Origin: CAWKGV01 sp963849305
GTDB taxonomy: Bacteria; Pseudomonadota; Alphaproteobacteria; Acetobacterales; Acetobacteraceae
Direction: 5' to 3'
DNA length: 64,000 bases
Assembly (NCBI GenBank): GCA_963849305.1
Contig: CAWKGV010000005.1
Span: 1 to 64,000 of the forward strand
Shown here: one piece after another, positions 57,676 through 64,000 of the stretch
How the letters are laid out: every line of letters begins with the position of its first letter
How positions within the stretch are numbered: position 1 is the first letter of the stretch
The notes under the pieces: model-generated
What the model saw: only the letters and a program-made list of their open reading frames with translations
Database searches by the model: none
Told to the model about the DNA's origin: nothing
Made by a program: the position numbers and the translations under genes

Positions 57676-58782
57676 ATGAAGATCGATGACGTCTCGCTAA
57701 CCGTCTTCACCTGGGACGGCATCCCATCCACCGTGTATCATCAGGGCGCGCTGGCCGCGAACGTCTCCAACCTCGGGCTGCTGCGGCTGCGCACCGATCA
57801 GGAACCGGAGGGCTATGCCTTCCTTGGCTCCGCCAGCAACCCGGCGTCGATGGATGGACCGCAGCTCATCCGGTCGCTGCGGCCGCTGCTGTTGGGCCAG
57901 GATCCGTTAGAACGAGAACGGCTCCATCAGGCAACGCGGCTTCTCTCTCGGGTGGTCAGCTATCGCACGATCGGCGCCGTGGATACGGCATTGTGGGATC
58001 TGGCGGGCAAGATCGCGGGGCTTCCGGTCCATGCGCTGATGGGAACCTGCCGCCGCTCCATTCCCGCCTACGCCAGCTCGCAGTTGCTCGCGGACCCCGC
58101 CGCTTATGTCGATCAGGCGCAGGAGTTCAAGGCCAATGGATGGCGGGCGTACAAGATCCATCCGCCGCGCGAGCCCGACCAAGACATCAAGGTCTGTGCC
58201 GCCGTACGCAAGGCGGTCGGAGACGATTTCCGCCTGATGCTCGATTCGACCTGGAGCTACAATTATCCCGATGCGCTTCGCGTCGGCCGAGCGATCGAGG
58301 AGATGGGATATTACTGGTACGAAGACCCGCTCGCGGACGAGGACATCTATAGCTACGTCAAGCTGCGCCAAAAGCTCGACATCCCGATCATGGCGACCGA
58401 ATTCCCCGCCGGCGGCCTCGACACCTACCCGATTTGGCTCACCGAACGCGCCACTGACTATCTTCGGGGCGACATCCCCAACAAAGGCGGCCTGACGACA
58501 ATGCTCAAGACCGCTCATTTGGCCGAGGCGTTCGGACTGCGCTACGAAATCCACCACAGCGGCAATTCGCTGAACAATCTTGCCAACTTGCATCTCTGCA
58601 TGGCGATCCGGAACACCACGATGTTCGAGGTGCTGCTGCCGCACGCGGCGCACAAATACGGGATGGCGACCGAGCTAGAGATCGATCCCGACGGAATGCT
58701 ACATGCCCCGTCCGGTCCTGGCGTTGGCGGGAATATCGACTTCGAGCTGATCGAGCGGAAGACGGAGGCGGTGCTCCGATAG
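57676..58782 (+). CDS. Mandelate racemase / muconate lactonizing enzyme family (enolase superfamily)
   Basis: The protein has 368 residues. The capping domain is followed by a barrel with Lys160 in YKIHP (K-x-H instead of K-x-K), metal ligands Asp190 (LMLDSTWSY), Glu216 (YWYEDPLA) and Glu242 (MATEFPAGG), and His293/His294 in EIHHSGNSLNN. This fits a sugar-acid dehydratase of the MR subgroup, which removes water from an aldonate or aldarate. The downstream MFS permease (11 bp) and FAH-family enzyme would then form a sugar-acid uptake and breakdown set. Confidence 0.88.
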   Translation: MKIDDVSLTVFTWDGIPSTVYHQGALAANVSNLGLLRLRTDQEPEGYAFLGSASNPASMDGPQLIRSLRPLLLGQDPLERERLHQATRLLSRVVSYRTIGAVDTALWDLAGKIAGLPVHALMGTCRRSIPAYASSQLLADPAAYVDQAQEFKANGWRAYKIHPPREPDQDIKVCAAVRKAVGDDFRLMLDSTWSYNYPDALRVGRAIEEMGYYWYEDPLADEDIYSYVKLRQKLDIPIMATEFPAGGLDTYPIWLTERATDYLRGDIPNKGGLTTMLKTAHLAEAFGLRYEIHHSGNSLNNLANLHLCMAIRNTTMFEVLLPHAAHKYGMATELEIDPDGMLHAPSGPGVGGNIDFELIERKTEAVLR

Positions 58783-58792
58783 CGCCCGACTG

Positions 58793-60052
58793 ATGCGCGC
58801 AGCGCGGCCGGCCGATCGCGCGGTCAGCCGGCTGATGCTGTTCTTCGCCCTGGCCTATCTGGTCGAGGGGGCGGGCCAGCCGCGGGCCGGCATCATCGGC
58901 CAGCCGCTCATTCACTGGCTAAAGCAGAGCCAGAGCTGGACCCCGCTGGAGATCAGCGCGCATCTCGCGGTGCTCGATATCCCCTGGATCATCAAGCCGC
59001 TCTACGGCCTGATCTCGGACTTCCTGCCGCTGTTCGGCTATCGCCGCCGGAGTTATCTGCTAGCGGCGAACGCCGGGGCAATGGGCGCGTATCTGTGGGT
59101 GGTACGGCTCCTGTCACCGGACCCGCTGATCTTGGCATTGGCACTCATCTCGATCGCGCTCGCCGCCTCCAGCACGATTTGCGGCGCGCTGCTGGTGGAG
59201 AACGGGCAGAAGCTCAATGCCAGCGCCGCGTTCGTGTGCCAGCAATGGCTCTGGTTCAACATCGCCGTGCTCGCCACCTCGCTGCTGGGTGGCGAGCTGG
59301 TGCAGTGGCTGCCCGCCGCCGCCGCCCTGCATGTGGCAGCGCTGATCGCGGGTGGCGTGCCGGTGCTGGTCCTGCTCGGCTGCATCGCGCTGGTCGATGA
59401 AGACCGCTCGGCCCTGGATGCCGCCGGGTTCGCGCGCACCTTGCGCGGCCTGCTCGCCACGCTGCGTTCGGTCACGCTCTGGCTGATCGCCGGGTTCTTG
59501 TTCTTATACTATCTTAGCCCCGGTTTCGGCACGCCGCTCTATTTCTTCATGACCGACCGGCTACGCTTCTCGCAGGGCTTCATCGGCCTGCTGGCCTCAA
59601 TCAGTGCAGCGGGATGGATCGCCGGCGCTCTGCTCCACCGATTTCTGCTGCGCGACCTCACCACCCGTGCGCTGCTCAATCTGAGCATCCTGTTCGGCAC
59701 GCTGGCGACCCTGGCGTTCCTCGGAATGGTCGGTGAAACCACTGCGGCGCTAGTGAATTTCCTGGCCGGCGCAGCGGCGATGATCGCCAACATCGCGACG
59801 CTCACGCTTGCCGCCGAACGCTGTCCGCGCCGCGCCGAGGGCTTCACCTTCGCGGCGCTGATGTCGGTAATCAATCTCGCCACCCCGGTTTCGGATACCC
59901 TGGGTTCGTATCTCTACGAGCATGTCTTCCACGATCGGCTGCCCCCCTTGATCGCGGTCTCGGCGGCGTTCACAGCCTTGGTCTTCGTGCTGGTGCCGCT
60001 GCTGAGCCTGGGGCAGCCGCCCGCCGGGGGCGATGGCCCGCATCGCGCCTAA
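58793..60052 (+). CDS. MFS permease (AmpG / folate-biopterin-transporter-like)
   Basis: The protein has 419 residues with about twelve hydrophobic segments (LMLFFALAYLVEGAGQPRAG; VLDIPWIIKPLYGLISDFLP; LWLIAGFLFLYYLSPGFGTP; ALMSVINLATPVSDTLGSYL). The motif DIPWIIKPLYGLISDFLPLFGYRRRSYL is seen in BT1/AmpG-like carriers. It starts 11 bp after the enolase-superfamily gene, so the two are co-transcribed and the substrate is probably an acid sugar or related compound. Confidence 0.82.
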   Translation: MRAARPADRAVSRLMLFFALAYLVEGAGQPRAGIIGQPLIHWLKQSQSWTPLEISAHLAVLDIPWIIKPLYGLISDFLPLFGYRRRSYLLAANAGAMGAYLWVVRLLSPDPLILALALISIALAASSTICGALLVENGQKLNASAAFVCQQWLWFNIAVLATSLLGGELVQWLPAAAALHVAALIAGGVPVLVLLGCIALVDEDRSALDAAGFARTLRGLLATLRSVTLWLIAGFLFLYYLSPGFGTPLYFFMTDRLRFSQGFIGLLASISAAGWIAGALLHRFLLRDLTTRALLNLSILFGTLATLAFLGMVGETTAALVNFLAGAAAMIANIATLTLAAERCPRRAEGFTFAALMSVINLATPVSDTLGSYLYEHVFHDRLPPLIAVSAAFTALVFVLVPLLSLGQPPAGGDGPHRA

Positions 60053-60088
60053 CCGTTCAAAGCAATCTGCGCTTTCCCGGAATGGCCC

Positions 60089-61270
60089 TCATCGCAGCAA
60101 GCCACGTCTAGCGAGGCTGCGCATCAGTGCCGCCGCGCCAAAGCTCCAAGGCTCGCAGGCGTCCGTAGGGCGCATCCGGTTCACCAGCCGCCCCAACCTC
60201 GGCGCGGCAATGGCGACGATATCGCCGGGCTTGTGCGTGAAGCCCTTGCCAGGGGCGTCGCGGTCCTCCACCGGGGCGAACATCGTGCCGAGGAACAACA
60301 CCGCGCCATCGGGATAGCGGTGGTGCGCGTTGACCATCTGCGCCACGAGATCGGCCGGGTCGCGGCTGATCCGCGCGATCGACGATGTGCCCTCTAGCCG
60401 GAACCCGTCCGTGCCTTCGACGACGAGGCTGACCGTAGTGCGGCGGATGTCATCGAGCGTGAAGCGCGCATCGAACAGGCGCAGGAACGGCCCCACGGCG
60501 CAGGAGGCATTGTTGTCCTTGGCCTTGCCCAACAGCAGCGCCGAGCGCCCCTCGATGTCGCGCAGGTTGACGTCGTTGCCGAGCGTCGCGCCGACGATCC
60601 GCCCCGCCGAGGTGACGGCGAGCACGACCTCCGGCTCCGGGTTGTTCCACGACGAGGCGGGGTGCAGCCCGGCATCCGCGCCGGTGCCGACGGCCGCCAT
60701 CGGCTGGGCCTTGGTGAAGATCTCGGCATCCGGCCCGATCCCTACCTCCAGATATTGGCTCCAGGCGCCCTGCTCGATTAGCACCGCTTTGAGGCGCGCC
60801 GCCTCTGGCGAGCCGGGACGAAGCTGAGCCAGATCCTCGCCCACCAGTTTGTTGACCTCCGCCCGGATGGCGGCGGCGGCCTCCAGGTTCCCGCGCGCCC
60901 GTTCCTCGATTACCCGCTCGATCATCGAGACCACGAACGTCACCCCGGCCGCCTTGATTGCTTGCAGGTCGATCGGCGCCAGCAGCCAGGGCCGGCGAGG
61001 GTCGCGCCGCTCGCGCGGAGTATTCGCCAGCACGTCGTCAAGACGGCCCACCGTCTCGCCTTCGGCCGCGTTCAGCGCGGCGGCCGGATCGGCGGCCTCG
61101 CAGAGATCGCGGATCGTGGGACAGGCGGCGGTGATGTCCACGAGGTCCGGCCCGCGCACCGCGACCACCGAGGGTCCGCCCACCTCCGGCCGCCAGACCC
61201 GCGCGGCCAGTGAGGCGTTGGCCGCATCCTCCGGCAGCACCGGCAGCAACGCTTCGATCAACTCGGGCAT
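60089..61270 (-). CDS. Fumarylacetoacetate hydrolase family enzyme
   Basis: The protein has about 393 residues from ATG 61270, which has GGGGGAG six bases upstream (an in-frame extension to 61309 is less likely). The FAH core shows SWNNPEPEVVLAVTSAGRIV with the acidic metal ligands, GATLGNDVNLRDIEGRSALL, GKAKDNNASCAVGPFLRLFD and FLGTMFAPVEDRD. This longer form is typical of sugar-acid pathways, where such enzymes act on 2-keto-3-deoxy acids or diketo acids. It is convergent with the MFS gene and would complete that pathway. Confidence 0.85.
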   Translation of the reverse strand: MPELIEALLPVLPEDAANASLAARVWRPEVGGPSVVAVRGPDLVDITAACPTIRDLCEAADPAAALNAAEGETVGRLDDVLANTPRERRDPRRPWLLAPIDLQAIKAAGVTFVVSMIERVIEERARGNLEAAAAIRAEVNKLVGEDLAQLRPGSPEAARLKAVLIEQGAWSQYLEVGIGPDAEIFTKAQPMAAVGTGADAGLHPASSWNNPEPEVVLAVTSAGRIVGATLGNDVNLRDIEGRSALLLGKAKDNNASCAVGPFLRLFDARFTLDDIRRTTVSLVVEGTDGFRLEGTSSIARISRDPADLVAQMVNAHHRYPDGAVLFLGTMFAPVEDRDAPGKGFTHKPGDIVAIAAPRLGRLVNRMRPTDACEPWSFGAAALMRSLARRGLLR

Positions 61271-61342
61271 GGTCTCCCCCGCGTTTCGCAACTTCGGCTT
61301 CCGCCCCATATAGGGCCGATCACCGTTGAGGAGGATCCGCGC

Positions 61343-61777
61343 ATGAAGCGGCTATTCGGCGGCGCCTCGCACGCCGCCACCGCCGAGAGCTTCCCGGTCT
61401 CGCATACCGAGGAGGAATGGCACCGGCTGCTCTCGCCCGCCCAGTACAAGGTATTACGCGAGCACGGCACCGAGCGCGCCGGCAGCAGCGCGCTCAATCA
61501 GGAGAAGCGGGCGGGGACATTCGTCTGCGCCGGGTGCGGCCAGCCGCTCTATGCCTCCGAGACGAAGTTCGAGAGCGGCACCGGCTGGCCGAGCTTCTAC
61601 GCCCCGCTGCCGGATGGGGTCGGCACGTCGGAGGATCGCAGCCTGTTCACGACGCGCACTGAAGTGCATTGTAGCCGCTGCGGCGGCCATCTCGGCCACG
61701 TGTTCGACGACGGCCCGGCGCCAACCGGCCAGCGCTATTGCATGAACGGCGTGGCGATGAAGTTCGAGCCGGGCTGA
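61343..61777 (+). CDS. msrB: Peptide methionine-R-sulfoxide reductase
   Basis: The protein has 144 residues. Two zinc-binding CxxC pairs (FVCAGCGQPLY; VHCSRCGGHLGHVFDDGP), the motif FESGTGWPSFYAP and the catalytic cysteine in QRYCMNGVAMKF are all present. It reduces methionine-R-sulfoxide in proteins with thioredoxin. Divergent from the FAH gene with a 72-bp shared promoter region. Confidence 0.93.
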   Translation: MKRLFGGASHAATAESFPVSHTEEEWHRLLSPAQYKVLREHGTERAGSSALNQEKRAGTFVCAGCGQPLYASETKFESGTGWPSFYAPLPDGVGTSEDRSLFTTRTEVHCSRCGGHLGHVFDDGPAPTGQRYCMNGVAMKFEPG

Positions 61778-61790
61778 AGCCGGGTGGCCG

Positions 61791-62246
61791 CTACTCGTTA
61801 GGGAGCCGGTCGCCGAGCACCTGGTCTTCCGTGAATGCGATAGCGTCGATATCGGTTAGCGGCGTCTCTCCGAATTGCTGGAGAGCACGGCGAACCAATC
61901 GGCGCGCCCGGCCCATTTCGATGCCAAGCAGGCTGGGAAGCTCGCGCCGAAGGCTCGGGCTCGACTCCAGGAGTCGCTCGACGCTGGCCCGGGCATGGAG
62001 CACGCTATCCACCCAGCCGTGCCGAGGATCACGCGCCGGGGAAGCTGTCAGCTTGAGCAAATGCTCGATGATGGTGCCGATAAGGCTCGAAAGAGCGGAT
62101 CGCTCGGCGCTGCCCAAGCCTTCGATCTCCTCCGCCACGTGCTCCCAGTCCACCGGCGAGTTCGACCTGACGCGGCCAGCGTCGCGAAGCGCGCTCGCCT
62201 GCTGCCCGCTCCAGAGCGCCAGGTCACGGTGGTAAAGATCGTTCAT
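61791..62246 (-). CDS. DUF29 family protein
   Basis: The protein has 151 residues. The sequence DLYHRDLALWSGQQASALRD, WEHVAEEIEGLGSAERSALS and IGTIIEHLLKLTASPARDPR is the standard DUF29 pattern (helical, with a conserved EEIE.LG). The family is frequent in cyanobacteria and alphaproteobacteria, with no proven function. Convergent with msrB, 13 bp between the stops. Confidence 0.88.
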   Translation of the reverse strand: MNDLYHRDLALWSGQQASALRDAGRVRSNSPVDWEHVAEEIEGLGSAERSALSSLIGTIIEHLLKLTASPARDPRHGWVDSVLHARASVERLLESSPSLRRELPSLLGIEMGRARRLVRRALQQFGETPLTDIDAIAFTEDQVLGDRLPNE

Positions 62247-62504
62247 GACCCGGCCCCATTAGCTGGACGGGGCGGGGTTGTCACGCCCGCGCACCCTGTC
62301 AGGCGCTAACCAGGGGCGGGCCGGACTGCGCGTTAAGGCAACCCGGCCTCGAGTCCCGTGCGGTCGAGGGCCGCCCATAGCAGGCGGAGTGGCGGTGTCT
62401 GCAAGCCCTACCAACCCCGAAAGCCGGGCGCGCGCAGGTCGGGGATCTGTGCGCGCCACAAGCGAGCGGTTGCGTTCCGTCCGCCGAGCCCTGACAACGC
62501 AGCG

Positions 62505-63530
62505 ATGACCGCGCCCGAGCCCCGCGCCAATCCGTTGCTGCTTGGCCAGGATGCCGCCGAGGCGACGCTGATCGAGGCGCTGCGTGGCGGCAGGATGCAT
62601 CACGCGTGGCTGATCACCGGCCCGGAGGGTGCGGGCAAGGCCACGCTCGCCTATCGGTTCGCCCGCCGGCTGCTCGCCGGCCGGCCAGCCGAACCGACGC
62701 TGGCGCTCGATCCCGCGCACCCGGTGTTCCGCCGCGTCGCCGCCGGGTCGCACGCCGACCTGATCACCATCGAGCGCGGCTTCGACGAGAAGCGCAAGCG
62801 GATGCGCACGGTGATCCCGGTCGAGGAGGTCCGGCGCGTGACTGGCTTCATGGGCCTCACGCCCGCCGAAGGCGGCTGGCGGGTCGCGGTCGTGGACGGG
62901 GCGGAGGAAATGAACGCCACCGCCGCCAACGCGCTGCTGAAAGTGCTGGAGGAGCCACCCGCGCGCGCCGTGCTGCTGCTTGCCTGCGCCGCTCCCGGAC
63001 GCTTGCTGCCCACGATCAGGAGCCGTTGCCGCCGGCTTCGGCTCGCGCCGCTGGCCGATGCCGACATGGCCCGGCTGCTCGCCCGCTACCTCCCTAATAT
63101 AGCGGAAAACGAGCGCCAGCGTCTGATCACCTGGGCGGAGGGCTCGCCCGGCCGGGCGCTGATGCTGGCCGAGGGCGAGGGGCTGGCGCTCGCCGGACTG
63201 GTGGACGAGGTGCTCGCGGCCTTGCCCGATCTGCCCGCCGGCCGGGGGCACGACATCGCCGACCGGCTCGGCCGCAGCGACACGGCGTTTTCGAGTTTCA
63301 TGGATTTGCTCCGCGCCGCTCTGGCCGCCGCCGTGCGGGACTGGGTGCGCGGCCGGGCCGATCCCGAGCAGACGCGCATCGTGGCCCTTCGTCCCCTTGA
63401 TGCGTGGGGCGACGTGTGGCAGGGGCTGACCCAATTGCAGGACGAGACTGAGCAGTTCGCGCTGGATAAGCGCCAGGCGATCATCGCCGGCCTCGCGCTC
63501 CTCGGCGAACCGGTGCAGGGAACCCCATGA
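62505..63530 (+). CDS. holB: DNA polymerase III subunit delta-prime
   Basis: ATG 62505 begins TAPEPRANPLLLGQDAAEAT. AAA+ features: P-loop ITGPEGAGKATLAYRFARRL, then VIPVEEVRRVTGFMGLTPAE and NATAANALLKVLEEPPARAV, sensor LPTIRSRCRRLRLAPLADAD. This clamp-loader subunit is intact here, unlike the acidobacterial copy at 44.3-45.4 kb. Upstream in-frame sequence to 62358 is not homologous. The stop overlaps the metG start (ATGA), as in many alphaproteobacterial tmk-holB-metG operons; tmk is not present upstream. Confidence 0.9.
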   Translation: MTAPEPRANPLLLGQDAAEATLIEALRGGRMHHAWLITGPEGAGKATLAYRFARRLLAGRPAEPTLALDPAHPVFRRVAAGSHADLITIERGFDEKRKRMRTVIPVEEVRRVTGFMGLTPAEGGWRVAVVDGAEEMNATAANALLKVLEEPPARAVLLLACAAPGRLLPTIRSRCRRLRLAPLADADMARLLARYLPNIAENERQRLITWAEGSPGRALMLAEGEGLALAGLVDEVLAALPDLPAGRGHDIADRLGRSDTAFSSFMDLLRAALAAAVRDWVRGRADPEQTRIVALRPLDAWGDVWQGLTQLQDETEQFALDKRQAIIAGLALLGEPVQGTP

Positions 63531-64000
63531 GTACCCGCTTCTACGTCACGACGCCGATTTATTACGTCAACGGTGCGCCGCATATCGGCCACGCCTACAC
63601 CTCGATCGCCGCCGACGTGATGGCCCGGTTCAAGCGCCTCGACGACTACGACGTATTCTTCCTCACCGGCAACGATGAGCACGGCCAGAAGGTGGAGCAG
63701 GCGGCGGCCGAGGCCGGGCTCGACCCGCAAACTTTCACCGATCGCGTTTCGGCCGATTTCAGGGATATGGCCGATAAGCTCAACGTGTCCTACGACGACT
63801 ACATCCGCACCACCGAGCCTCGCCACAAAGTCTCATGCGCCGAACTATGGCGCCGGATCGACGCCGCCGGGCAAATCTATCTCGGCCACTATGAAGGTTG
63901 GTACGCCGTGCGCGACGAAGCCTTCTACGACGAGGCGGAGCTGACCACGCGACCAGACGACACCAAAGTCGCGCCCTCTGGCGCTCCCGTCGCGTGGGTA
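63527..64000 (+). CDS. metG: Methionyl-tRNA synthetase, N-terminal part (runs off the window)
   Basis: The protein begins STRFYVTTPIYYVNGAPHIG with the class I HIGH motif and continues TSIAADVMARFKRLDDYDVF, LTGNDEHGQKVEQAA. 158 codons are present, with no stop before the window end. It charges tRNA-Met with methionine. ATG 63527 overlaps the holB stop by four bases. Confidence 0.95.
   Translation, partial: MSTRFYVTTPIYYVNGAPHIGHAYTSIAADVMARFKRLDDYDVFFLTGNDEHGQKVEQAAAEAGLDPQTFTDRVSADFRDMADKLNVSYDDYIRTTEPRHKVSCAELWRRIDAAGQIYLGHYEGWYAVRDEAFYDEAELTTRPDDTKVAPSGAPVAWV

Overview
The window reads as two unrelated pieces of bacterial DNA joined near position 53,110. Positions 1 to about 53,110 look like an acidobacterium of the Solibacteres/Bryobacterales type. 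The signs are very large carboxypeptidase-regulatory/TonB-type receptors, a PSD1 (DUF1549/DUF1553) plus DUF1501 gene pair, a cytochrome c-PQQ fusion dehydrogenase, TPR proteins with an HMPGH motif, and PA2169-type and lmo0937-type stress proteins. Positions about 53,110 to 64,000 are visibly richer in G+C and look alphaproteobacterial (perhaps Rhodospirillales): end of a gamma-glutamyltransferase, amidase, RTX-like repeat protein, enolase-superfamily enzyme, MFS permease, FAH-family enzyme, msrB, DUF29, holB and the start of metG. Each part carries its own holB, and the junction falls inside a truncated IS3-family transposase. I therefore favour an assembly or cloning chimera over horizontal transfer.

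Layout of the left part. 1-1.8 kb: TPR protein (minus, runs off the edge). 1.87-2.43 kb: decayed IS1595-like remnant with inverted repeats. 2.5-7.5 kb: S9 peptidase with a C-terminal extension, a secreted protein of unknown function, an FmdB-type zinc ribbon. 7.6-15.2 kb: two giant outer-membrane receptors. 15.4-17.7 kb: DUF1360 protein, small overlapping gene, beta-barrel protein, orphan antitoxin with palindromic operator, secreted HIT protein. 17.7-23.6 kb: two-part sugar-acid dehydratase, DsbA-like protein, M28 peptidase with PDZ domain, methyltransferase and glycosyltransferase. 23.8-25.2 kb: tandem array of 137-bp units that can fold into hairpins. 25.2-33.7 kb: PSD1/DUF1501 pair, PQQ dehydrogenase, FAD oxidoreductase. 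33.9-40 kb: tRNA-Ala, lipoprotein/ABC export operon, a possible small RNA, a membrane flippase-like protein, an FAH enzyme, a small membrane-anchored protein. 40-46 kb: homocysteine methyltransferase, small stress proteins, aldehyde dehydrogenase, holB-tmk. 46.1-53.1 kb: tRNA-fMet followed by integrase, excisionase-like gene, plasmid RepA (interrupted), iteron-like repeats, a recombinase-in-trio (RIT) element and an IS3 element. This is an integrated plasmid-like island.

Many left-part genes carry single-base frameshifts, most of them repaired by removing exactly one base. Two are normally essential genes (tmk, holB), so I read most of these breaks as sequence errors rather than biology. The ten genes of the right part are intact.

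The most unusual feature is the 137-bp array. It has no consistent reading frame, and its stem sequences change in a compensating way between copies, which suggests a structured RNA read from the minus strand. Other items worth a look are a sigma-28-like promoter placed just before a terminator (small RNA candidate), and the plasmid-like island with its RIT trio.
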